Shown here: one piece after another, positions 36,101-43,352 of the stretch
Position numbering within the stretch: the first letter of the stretch is position 1
Layout of the letters: each line of letters begins with the position of its first letter
DNA from: an uncultured Bacteroidia bacterium
Lineage (GTDB): Bacteria > Bacteroidota > Bacteroidia > Bacteroidales > UBA932
Reading direction: 5' to 3'
Length of the DNA stretch: 54,046 nucleotides
Assembly (NCBI GenBank): GCA_902791945.1
Contig: CADAXR010000006.1
Coordinates: 1 to 54,046 of the forward strand
Notes under the pieces: generated by a model
Told to the model about the DNA's origin: nothing
Databases searched by the model: none
Seen by the model: only the letters and a program-made list of their open reading frames with translations
Translations under genes and position numbers: made by a program

Positions 36101-37237
36101 GACATCGACTGCTCTTCCATCACGGATTGGACCCCGATCGGCAACTGCACCCTCCCGACCTGGGCCCACAACAGCATCAGTACCAGCGGAGTGCTCTTTA
36201 CCGGCACGTTCGACGGACAGAACCATTCCATCAAGAACCTCCATCTGAACTTCTCCCCGACCGCAGCCTACGGCGCCTACGGCTTCTTCGGCGGCATCGG
36301 AGCCGGAGGTACGGTGAAGAATATCGTGTTCGACTCTTCCTGCTCGATGAATATTTCGACCGGCAAGGCCGGTGTCTTCGGAATGCTCGCCGGACTCGTC
36401 CTGGACGCCAATATTGACAATGTCAGCAGCTCCGCGCCCATAACCGGTGGCGGCACATCCTCCCTTGCCAACAACAATGCTTCCGGCCGCGTCGCAGTCG
36501 GCGGTATCGTAGGATGGGCCCACGCGGTAAGCGAGGACATCACCCTGAGCAATCTCTCCAACGCCGGCGCCATCGGCACTTCCACTGCGGAATTCAGCCG
36601 TGGCGGCAACGGCGGCAACGGTGCCAACGGCTTCATGCTCGGCGGCGTGGTAGGATTCTCTTCAAATAATAACAGCACGAAGACGCAGACTCTCCTGAAC
36701 CTGCAGAATGACGGTGAGATCTACACCAATGCCGGCCGTGTTTCCGGTATCGTGTCCACCGCCAACAGGTACACCCTTGTCAAAGGCGCGGAGAACAACG
36801 GCGACGTCCACTATTCGGGCAGCGGCACGTTCCGTCCTGCCAATATAACCTGTATAGCAGGTGAAGGCGTCGTCCTTGAGAACTGCGTCAACAGAGGCGA
36901 CCTGATCGCTCCTTCGTGCGCATCCGCGGCCGGAGTAATCTGTCTCATCAACCACGCCAACGTTTCACTCACCGGCTGCAAGAGCCTGGGTGCGACGATT
37001 GTCTGCACCGGCATAGACACGACAGCCGGGAAGGTGACCTATGCCGGCGCACTATACGGAAGTATAGCTTCGACAGCTACTGGAGCTACGTTCTCCGCTT
37101 GCTCGGTAAGTGGCAAGGTCGGCAAGAGCACCGATGCCCTCCTTACCCTCACGGCGGAGAACTACTTCCCGTACGTCGGAGCCGCCAACGCAAACTGCGC
37201 CACCGCCACGTCTCAGAACATAACCTTTGCAGAATGA
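33134..37237 (+). CDS. Giant lipoprotein: fimbrillin-like domain, GLUG-type repeats, inserted SGNH hydrolase (DUF4886) and second GLUG-type region
   Basis: About 1367 residues from MKKISIFFALLCAVVFATGC. Order: fimbrillin-like domain (about 25-255, VSWTPGDAICVNG), GLUG-type repeat region (about 265-640, DIDFDGVTMWTPVG), SGNH/DUF4886 hydrolase (about 670-935) and a second GLUG-type region (about 950-1367, DIDCSSITDWTPIG). In the hydrolase, FIGNSFT holds the presumed nucleophile Ser-677, and RDGYHMDYG holds the Asp-868/His-871 pair. DUF4886 proteins are predicted esterases of the SGNH fold, probably removing acyl groups from glycans. The C-terminal 400 residues are closely similar to those of the next protein, including the ending SGKVGKSTDALLTLTAENYF. 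The gene follows the previous one by 14 bases. Confidence 0.75.
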   Translation: MKKISIFFALLCAVVFATGCAKEAMDAPGRTVLKASMSSMTRTAIDGVKVSWTPGDAICVNGANSYPLTEGGATANFEFRAALTAPYKAVYPTSIYKDATTVTLPLLINMDSFSVPLSGYLAEGDEIIFKAMTALIKLSITGESTTTVRDVTLKGLGGEQISGDFTIDYETGAITGASDGEACKAVKVNVGKALSSTPLVVYIPIPAGEYPSGYQIDIIDTEGGIMRNTVSARTISAGQLRQMPETAFEPNYTEDPVIGGIPNAEEFLAFASAVNEGRSTKRWENEEGWINLLDDIDFDGVTMWTPVGHATAPWASYNPQVTTGNPFTGKFDGNAHHIKNLKLTDAETVEGRHFGIFGYLGPGAVVQNFVIDETCSLTVTSSVSHSAGLIAGVAYDASVRDVTSYAPMSYSGGCTGYLHMALIGGIYAKDAGCTVDSVHNYGKMTVTNTANLNAGATAIHCAGIVGFANAPTGNEKHNRIAECNNNGDMVSQAGRQAGVVAVANACTDILNCENRGNQTNSMNKPDGTRLGNICCYTNSNSSIQGCKNYGNLISTTGGRVGGIVSLPNAGVYENNENYGEIISDSDYRGVFWGYVTQAAAWSGGKASGKVGKYNNGSYQYDVYPESEKVKYLGKDGSSGKCTVTNVIIDIATGETPVNPDPELDVDADFRIFFIGNSFTKDAVEHLPGILAAAGLNRIQMVHMYYGGRTIPEYNDGWLSSSDYHCYVCNPGQTSWTDITGKTLASVAATGKWDVVTIQEHTGRQLAWGWTDTEKTAVQGLVDKVKAAQTENDATPKMYYILSQAYHDLSKAQNVTKPFSDTDGMWTVIAEQGQHAVEECGFDGVISTGAMLQNLRTSGLNNSLGLTRDGYHMDYGIARYGASCTVFETVIGPFNGNVKLDDNTYRTVGDSEGTTAITDSRAPIALKAARYAIAKPYEVTDMEGEGGDGPEQPVEPDNISIASAADLVAFAARVNSGDKAAIIANVTLAADIDCSSITDWTPIGNCTLPTWAHNSISTSGVLFTGTFDGQNHSIKNLHLNFSPTAAYGAYGFFGGIGAGGTVKNIVFDSSCSMNISTGKAGVFGMLAGLVLDANIDNVSSSAPITGGGTSSLANNNASGRVAVGGIVGWAHAVSEDITLSNLSNAGAIGTSTAEFSRGGNGGNGANGFMLGGVVGFSSNNNSTKTQTLLNLQNDGEIYTNAGRVSGIVSTANRYTLVKGAENNGDVHYSGSGTFRPANITCIAGEGVVLENCVNRGDLIAPSCASAAGVICLINHANVSLTGCKSLGATIVCTGIDTTAGKVTYAGALYGSIASTATGATFSACSVSGKVGKSTDALLTLTAENYFPYVGAANANCATATSQNITFAE

Positions 37238-37257
37238 AATAATACAATATAATATAT

Positions 37258-37392
37258 ATGAATATGATTTACATCAAACCAAGCACGCGCGTTGAAGTGC
37301 TGTATCTTGAGCAGAATCTGCTCTACAGCGGGCTGAAGGACATGCCCGACAATCCCATTTATCCCGGCGAGGAGCTGGAAGGAGACGAATAG
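37258..37392 (+). CDS. Short peptide with Y-x-x-P / acidic-tail pattern, upstream of a lipoprotein
   Basis: A 44-residue frame from ATG to TAG; the peptide starts MNMIYIKPSTRVEVLYLEQN and ends with the acidic tail PGEELEGDE. No signal peptide. It sits between two giant lipoprotein genes, 20 bases after one and 12 bases before the other. The stop codon is part of TAGGAGGA, so its end doubles as the Shine-Dalgarno-like sequence of the next gene. Compared with the peptide at 3631-3768, it shares Y-x-x-P, the E-V-x-x-L/V strip, E-[EQ]-N and the acidic end. Coding sequence is supported by length, placement and pattern conservation, not by any known function. Confidence 0.65.
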   Translation: MNMIYIKPSTRVEVLYLEQNLLYSGLKDMPDNPIYPGEELEGDE

Positions 37393-37404
37393 GAGGACAC
37401 AGCT

Positions 37405-40400
37405 ATGAAAAAGACACTTTTTATACTGGCTATTGCAGCCCTCGCCGTTTCCTGTGCCAAGGAAATCGCCACTGAAGCCCCTGTAGCGGGGAACAAGGTC
37501 ACCATCCGCGTTTCCATGCCGGAGGAGCCCTTCTCGAAAGTCTCCCTCACCGAGGCGGACGACAACCAGTCCATCGCCCTTGCCTGGGAGGCGGGCGACA
37601 AGATTTCCGTCAACGGCCTTCCCTATACGATCAAGGAAGGATTCTCCGCCCACGAGGCCGAATTCGAAGGAGAAGAGCCTGCCGAGACTGAATTCACCAT
37701 TATCTATCCCGGCAAATATGCCTCGATAGACGATTTCAACGCCCGTTCTTATGCGGAGCAGGCGCAGACCGGCAACTCTTCCACCGCTCATCTTGAGTAC
37801 AACGCCGCCCTTGTCGGCGTCGGTGAATACACCGCCCCTAAATTCGACCCGGAGTGGGCCGCGGACAATGGCGGAAGCCTGATTCAGAACGCTGTCGTGC
37901 AGCTGCGTCTCCAGCTCCCCGCCGATGCCACGGATGCGACTTCCGTCACCCTTTCGGCCTCAAGGGCGATCTTCCCGACGACCAATGCGGGAGGAACACT
38001 CGTGAAGGAACAGACCCTCGCGCTGAATAACGTGACGCTTCCCGCCAACAAGATTCTCGAGGCCTACATGATGGTCTCGGCGGCAGGAGTGGAAATCCTC
38101 TCCGGCGACGAGCTGACCGTCATCGTCGGGACCTCGGCGGGTATTTTCCTCAGGAAAATCACCCTTGAGGCCCAGACCTGGACCGGCGGCGGGCAGTACA
38201 CCCTGCAGCTTAAGGTACAGGACGAGAACCGCTTCGAAATCAGCACCGTGGAAGACCTCAAAGAATTCCGCGACGGCGTCAACAGCGGCGACATGCTCTG
38301 GCAGAATGTCCACGCAGTCCTTCTCAACGACCTCGACTGCTCCGGCATCACCTCCTGGACTCCGATTGGAAACGGAACATTCAACAACTCCGACTACACA
38401 ATCAGCGGCCCCGCTTTCCGCGGCATTTTCGAGGGAGGAGACCACGTGCTCCAGCACTTCAGTTTCAACGGTACGCCCGCGGCTGGAGGCACTTACGGAT
38501 TCTTCGGCGTCCTTGACGGAGCGACCGTGACGCAGCTTACTTTCGGAGTCGGTGAAGAGGATGGAGTCTTCAATGTGACTCCTTCAGGGATGATGGCGGC
38601 CGGCGTCCTCGCCGGCGTCGCCCGCAGCTCCACCATCGAGGAGGTGACTAACAACAGCCCGATGAATATTCCTGAAAATACATCGTCGAGTCCCGCCTAC
38701 TTTGGAATGATAGGTTATCTTCTCGGCACTCCCGACGGTCCTGTCCACCTGAATGGCTTGAGCAACTACGGCGAGATTAACGTCAAGTCCGAAAGCAATA
38801 CCCAAAATAATTCAAACGGATTCCAGGTGGCGGCCGTGGCCGGTTTCAGCCACACGACCAGTTCTGATATCAAGAATTTGCTCGAGAACTGCAACAACTA
38901 TGGCAAGATCACCACGACATCCGGGCGTTCTGCCGGCATCCTCGCGGCTGCCAATGACCGTACCGATATCGAACACTGCCTGAACGCCGCTGATATCACG
39001 AACACATGCGGCAATTGCCGTATGGGCGGTGTTACGGTCATCCTGGGCAATGGCGGTTCGATGAAGGACTGCTCCAACTACGGAACTCTCGTCTGCACCA
39101 AGTCCGACGGCCAGGTCGGCGGCCTGATCTGCCTCGTCAACCACACTGCCGTTTCCGTGACCGGCGGCGGCAACCACGGACTGATAGTCAGCGACCTGGC
39201 AACATACAGGGGCACACTTATCGCCAATATCAACACTGTCAACAAGGTGGATGACATGGTGGCCGGCGGTGCTGTGGCCAATTACAACGGGGGCGAGTTC
39301 CAGTATCCCGTCATCATCACCGAAGATAATTATATGAGCTATATCGGTGTCATCAAGAGCGGTATGGAGAGCAAGGTGACGAACATCAGTTTCGAAGCAT
39401 GGGACCAGTATCCTGCGGACAACACCATTTACATTTCCAATGCAGCGGAGCTTCTGGCCTTCGCCGCCAAGGTTAATGCCGGAGAAGTGTCGGCTACCGA
39501 CGTAGTGAAACTTACGGCCGATATCGACTGCTCTTCCATCAGCAACTGGTCGCCGATCGGAGATTATAAGATGACGGCCTGGACGCATGTCAACCTCACC
39601 GGAAGCGGCCATCCGTTCTTCGGCACCTTCGACGGACAGGGTCACAGCATCAAGAACCTCAGTATGTCCTTCTCCAACAGCGGCAGCTGGAACGCCTACG
39701 GTTTCTTCGCCTGCATAGGCGACGGCGCGACGGTCAAGAACCTGACCTTCGACGCTTCTTGCTCGATGTCGGTATCCGCTTCGTACGGCGGCACTTTCGG
39801 CGTGCTCGCCGGTATGGTGCTCGGAGCTACGGTCGAGAATGTCAAGAACTACGCTTCCGTCACGGGAGGAGGTACATCCTCTCTCGTCAACGACAATGCT
39901 GCCGGACGCACCATGGTCGGCGCCATTATCGGCGAAGTCCATGTCAGTAGCGCCTCCGCCAGCCTGACAGGACTGCACAATTACGGCGCTATCGGATCTG
40001 CCGCCCAGATATTCTCCAGAGGCGGTAATGCCGGCACCGGAGGAAACGGTTTCCACGTCGGTGGCATAGTCGGCTTCTCCACAAATACGAACAATTCCGT
40101 TGTCGTTAATTTCAAAGACTGCGTGAATGACGGTGACATCTACACCGATGCCGCCAGGTCTTCAGGCATTGTGGCGGCTGCCAACAGGTATACCGTGCTG
40201 AAGAGCTGTACCAATAACGGTGACGTGACCAATTCGTACAGCGGAGCTGCGCGAATGGCTAATATTACCTGTATAGCCGCAGCCGGATGCGTCCTGGAGG
40301 ATGTGTGCAACACCGGCGACCTGATTGCTCCCAATGCCGCTTCCGCGGCGGGCGTCATCTGCCTTGTCAACGACAACTCGGTCAAGCTTACCCGTTGCAG

Positions 40401-40650
40401 CAGCATCGGTGCTACCATAGTCTGCACCGGATTTAATACTGCTAACAACAGCGTCAATTATGCCGGAGCCTTATATGGCCGTTGCCAGAAAACTGCAACG
40501 TTCTCCGGATGTTCCGTGAGCGGAAAAGTCGGAAACAGCACGGATGCTCTCCTGACCCTGACGGCGGATAATTACTTCCCGTTCGTCGGCGAGGCCTATT
40601 CGTCCAACACGACCATCAATTCCACCAATATTACATTTGCCGGTGAATAA
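37405..40650 (+). CDS. Giant lipoprotein: fimbrillin-like domain plus two GLUG-type repeat regions
   Basis: 1081 residues. Lipobox ALAVSC (about residue 17). A fimbrillin-like domain (about 20-285, IALAWEAGDKISVNG) is followed by two repeat regions: about 290-665 (DLDCSGITSWTPIG) and about 675-1081 (DIDCSSISNWSPIG). The second region is closely similar in sequence and order to the C-terminal region of the protein at 33134. Unlike that protein it has no SGNH hydrolase between the two regions; the hydrolase is encoded as a separate gene directly downstream. No catalytic motif. Likely a long surface-exposed beta-solenoid binding substrate or partner cells. Confidence 0.72.
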   Translation: MKKTLFILAIAALAVSCAKEIATEAPVAGNKVTIRVSMPEEPFSKVSLTEADDNQSIALAWEAGDKISVNGLPYTIKEGFSAHEAEFEGEEPAETEFTIIYPGKYASIDDFNARSYAEQAQTGNSSTAHLEYNAALVGVGEYTAPKFDPEWAADNGGSLIQNAVVQLRLQLPADATDATSVTLSASRAIFPTTNAGGTLVKEQTLALNNVTLPANKILEAYMMVSAAGVEILSGDELTVIVGTSAGIFLRKITLEAQTWTGGGQYTLQLKVQDENRFEISTVEDLKEFRDGVNSGDMLWQNVHAVLLNDLDCSGITSWTPIGNGTFNNSDYTISGPAFRGIFEGGDHVLQHFSFNGTPAAGGTYGFFGVLDGATVTQLTFGVGEEDGVFNVTPSGMMAAGVLAGVARSSTIEEVTNNSPMNIPENTSSSPAYFGMIGYLLGTPDGPVHLNGLSNYGEINVKSESNTQNNSNGFQVAAVAGFSHTTSSDIKNLLENCNNYGKITTTSGRSAGILAAANDRTDIEHCLNAADITNTCGNCRMGGVTVILGNGGSMKDCSNYGTLVCTKSDGQVGGLICLVNHTAVSVTGGGNHGLIVSDLATYRGTLIANINTVNKVDDMVAGGAVANYNGGEFQYPVIITEDNYMSYIGVIKSGMESKVTNISFEAWDQYPADNTIYISNAAELLAFAAKVNAGEVSATDVVKLTADIDCSSISNWSPIGDYKMTAWTHVNLTGSGHPFFGTFDGQGHSIKNLSMSFSNSGSWNAYGFFACIGDGATVKNLTFDASCSMSVSASYGGTFGVLAGMVLGATVENVKNYASVTGGGTSSLVNDNAAGRTMVGAIIGEVHVSSASASLTGLHNYGAIGSAAQIFSRGGNAGTGGNGFHVGGIVGFSTNTNNSVVVNFKDCVNDGDIYTDAARSSGIVAAANRYTVLKSCTNNGDVTNSYSGAARMANITCIAAAGCVLEDVCNTGDLIAPNAASAAGVICLVNDNSVKLTRCSSIGATIVCTGFNTANNSVNYAGALYGRCQKTATFSGCSVSGKVGNSTDALLTLTADNYFPFVGEAYSSNTTINSTNITFAGE

Positions 40651-42016
40651 AAGGGCTTTCCATACTGTCTTCCTGAGTCTCCTGGCCTCCGTCGGACTGA
40701 TGTCCTGCGGCGGGTCGGGAGACCCGGAGACACCGGAAGTACCGGAGCTGCCGAAAGATGACGGGGTGCTCAGCGTCCTCGCCATCGGCAACAGCTTCTC
40801 TGCGGACGGGATGGAATACCTCTACGATATCCTCAAGGCTGCCGGGGAAGAGAAGGTCTTCCTCGGCAACCTTTACATCGGAGGATGCACCTTGGAGACC
40901 CACGCCGGGCACTTCAAGACCGACGATGCGGCCTACACCTACTACACCAATTCTACAGGGGAGTGGAAAAAGGCGACAGGGTATAAGCCTCTCGCCGCGC
41001 TGGAGGAAAGGGAGTGGGACATCGTCACGATGCAGCAGGCAAGCGGTGTCTCCGGGAAGGGCGAGACTTTCGAGCCTTATCTCAGCGACCTTGTAGCCAT
41101 TGTCAGGGAGAAATGTCCCGGTGCAAAGCTCTATTGGCACATGACCTGGGCTTACCAGGGCAATTCCACCCACAGTTCCTTCCCAAGCTACGGCTCGGAC
41201 CAGATGACGATGTATAACGCCATTGTCGGAGCCGTACGGCAGAAGGTGCTGACGAAAGAGGAATTCGAGAAGGTAATCCCTTCCGGGACGGCAATCCAGA
41301 ACCTCCGTACAAGCCTCTACGGCGACACGGTCACCCGTGACGGCCACCACCTGTCCTACGACGCGGGGCGTTTCACGGCGGCGCTGACCTGGGCCGGCGC
41401 CCTCTGCGGGGCGGACCCGGAGAGCGTCGTCTGGCACCCCTCACAATATGTCTATACCGACACGCAGGTCGGCGCCATACGTGAGGCGGCGGCGAATGCG
41501 CTCCGCACCCCGTACGAGGTTACGGAGTCTTCATATCCGCCGGAGCCTGTGGAAGAGAAAGAGACGCTGGAGGATTACATCACTGATGCCGGGAAGGATC
41601 CGGCGGATTACACGAAGATGGAGATCCCGTTCACGAAGTTCGCCTACTACAACTCGACCAACGCGACGATGCTCTCGACGATGTACACGCTCGAGAATCC
41701 TAACGGTCAGACCAACCTTCACGATTTCTGCGCGACGCCCATATACACGAAGGAGGATCTTCCCGACGGCACACTGATCGTCGTCAAGAACGGGTTCCAG
41801 TACCGCCCGGAGGGATGGATCACCCTGACGACAAAGAATTCGTCCTCGGCGCGTCCCCAGGCCGTCTCGGCCAATCTGACCGAGGTGAACGCTTCCTGGT
41901 GGGGAAGCTGGAACTACCGTGCTTTCAACCTCCTCAAGAATCCCCGTGCGACGCTTTCCGAGGCCGATGCGGCCGAGGTCTGCGCCGCCTTCGGCATATT
42001 CACGCCCAATGAATGA
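40643..42016 (+). CDS. SGNH/GDSL-type hydrolase lipoprotein (DUF4886)
   Basis: About 457 residues if started at GTG 40643, which overlaps the previous stop by eight bases; a TTG at 40637 is the alternative, and no ATG is available before the signal (FLSLLASVGLMSC). The DUF4886 domain spans about 40-310: AIGNSFSADGMEYL with presumed nucleophile Ser-51, and RDGHHLSYDAGRF with Asp-233 and His-236. The last 120 residues are an extra domain with WITLTTKNSSSARP. Predicted to be an esterase acting on acylated glycans. It is a stand-alone relative of the hydrolase inserted in the giant lipoprotein at 33134; the spacing of the nucleophile and D-x-x-H motif is similar (about 190 residues). Confidence 0.78.
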   Translation: MNKRAFHTVFLSLLASVGLMSCGGSGDPETPEVPELPKDDGVLSVLAIGNSFSADGMEYLYDILKAAGEEKVFLGNLYIGGCTLETHAGHFKTDDAAYTYYTNSTGEWKKATGYKPLAALEEREWDIVTMQQASGVSGKGETFEPYLSDLVAIVREKCPGAKLYWHMTWAYQGNSTHSSFPSYGSDQMTMYNAIVGAVRQKVLTKEEFEKVIPSGTAIQNLRTSLYGDTVTRDGHHLSYDAGRFTAALTWAGALCGADPESVVWHPSQYVYTDTQVGAIREAAANALRTPYEVTESSYPPEPVEEKETLEDYITDAGKDPADYTKMEIPFTKFAYYNSTNATMLSTMYTLENPNGQTNLHDFCATPIYTKEDLPDGTLIVVKNGFQYRPEGWITLTTKNSSSARPQAVSANLTEVNASWWGSWNYRAFNLLKNPRATLSEADAAEVCAAFGIFTPNE

Positions 42017-42019
42017 CAA

Positions 42020-43285
42020 ATGAGATTCCGTAATTTTCTTCTGGCACTTGCGGTTGCCGCTATCTCCGCCGTTTCCGTTTCCGCGCAAAGCGCCCGGGAA
42101 GCCATCTCCGAAGATGCCCTCCGCGCTGGGGGAGTGTACTATATGTATCCCTTCGCGGATCATAAAGTGACCGCCCCTCCGAAGGGATATACGCCGGTTT
42201 ACCTCAGCCACTACGGCCGTCACGGCGCACGCTACCTTCTCAATGAAACGCAGTACGAGCGCAGCCTCGGCGTCCTCAGGGACGCGCACGAGGCGGGAGC
42301 GCTCACCGAGACGGGAGAGAAGATCTGGGAGACGGCATCGGCCTATTTCGAGGAGACGTGCAAGTACCGCGCGGGCGACCTTACGCCTCTCGGCTGGAAA
42401 CAGCACTACAGCATAGCGCAGGGTATATACAAGGATAACAAGGCGCTGTTCAAAAAGCGCCCTGCAGTCACGGCCGGGGCGACGCAGGTGCCGCGCTGCA
42501 TCGTGTCGATGACGGCCTTCTGCCAGGGGCTTTTGAAGATGGACCCGCGTCTTGAGATTTTCGAGAGCGCATCCCGCTTCGACCTCGACGAGCTGAACCC
42601 CCACGCCAAGGAGAATCCCCGCCGTGAGTCGCCCCAGATGGAGGAAGGACGCTACAAGCGGACCGACCCCTGGGGTACGAAACTGGGGGGTTTTATCGAT
42701 GCCAGGGTCGATTACAAGGCTATATCGGGCCGTATTTTTAAGGATCCCTACTTCCCTAAGCCCTATCGTGGCGCCAGGGCCTTCGTAACCGACTTCTACG
42801 ATCTAGTTTTCAATATGCAGTGTACGGGCACTGAGCGCAGCCTGCTGTGGTTCTTCACGCCCGAGGAGTGCTACGCCCTCTGGGAGGTCAACAACTACAT
42901 CCACTACATGGAGGCGGCCCCGCCCGCCACGATGCGTGACCTTCCGGCCTTTGAAAACCTTATCGCGGACGCTGACCGCGCCATAGCCGCGGGAAAGCCG
43001 GCCGTGCGCCTCCGTTTCGGCCACGACACCTGCTTCCTGTTCCTTGTCTCGATGATGGGCGCCGACGGTTTCGACATTGTTCCTGAGAGTGCCGACGGCA
43101 TCTCGGCCACATGGTTCAATTACCGCGCCCCTATGGCGGCGACGATGTATCTGGTGTTCTGCAAGAACCGCGGCGGGGATGTGATTTTCAAACTCGTCGT
43201 CAACGACGTTGAGGCCACCCTTCCTCTCGAGCCTGTCTCGGGCCCCTGGTACCGCTGGGAAGACTTCAAGGCGGCGCACATTTGA
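42020..43285 (+). CDS. Histidine acid phosphatase (histidine phosphatase superfamily, branch 2)
   Basis: 421 residues with a cleavable signal (LAVAAISAVSVSAQ), so periplasmic. The motif SHYGRHGARYLL gives the phospho-accepting His-68, and RFGHDTCFL gives the distal His-335/Asp-336, corresponding to the HD motif. The branch-2 layout and size match Bacteroidota histidine acid phosphatases related to the MINPP/phytase group. Substrate could be a sugar phosphate, nucleotide or inositol phosphate. It starts four bases after the SGNH gene, so it belongs to the right PUL operon and may dephosphorylate a product of the phosphodiester glycosidase (inference). Confidence 0.88.
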   Translation: MRFRNFLLALAVAAISAVSVSAQSAREAISEDALRAGGVYYMYPFADHKVTAPPKGYTPVYLSHYGRHGARYLLNETQYERSLGVLRDAHEAGALTETGEKIWETASAYFEETCKYRAGDLTPLGWKQHYSIAQGIYKDNKALFKKRPAVTAGATQVPRCIVSMTAFCQGLLKMDPRLEIFESASRFDLDELNPHAKENPRRESPQMEEGRYKRTDPWGTKLGGFIDARVDYKAISGRIFKDPYFPKPYRGARAFVTDFYDLVFNMQCTGTERSLLWFFTPEECYALWEVNNYIHYMEAAPPATMRDLPAFENLIADADRAIAAGKPAVRLRFGHDTCFLFLVSMMGADGFDIVPESADGISATWFNYRAPMAATMYLVFCKNRGGDVIFKLVVNDVEATLPLEPVSGPWYRWEDFKAAHI

Positions 43286-43352
43286 AAAGTCCCTGGAGCA
43301 GATATTGTAAATATTTGCTATATTGTGGGGTCATTTCAAATGTAACGGTGTC

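Noticed and set aside
33719-36523. Long minus-strand open frame of over 900 codons opposite the giant lipoprotein
   Set aside because: It mirrors the codon periodicity of the plus-strand gene, has Gly/Val-rich composition with no domain or signal, and the plus-strand frame has a signal peptide and catalytic motifs.
43286-43352. Possible promoter before the nucleoside hydrolase gene
   Set aside because: AATATTTG and a TTTG 24 bases upstream do not fit the consensus sequence or spacing; the gene is more simply read through from the phosphatase.
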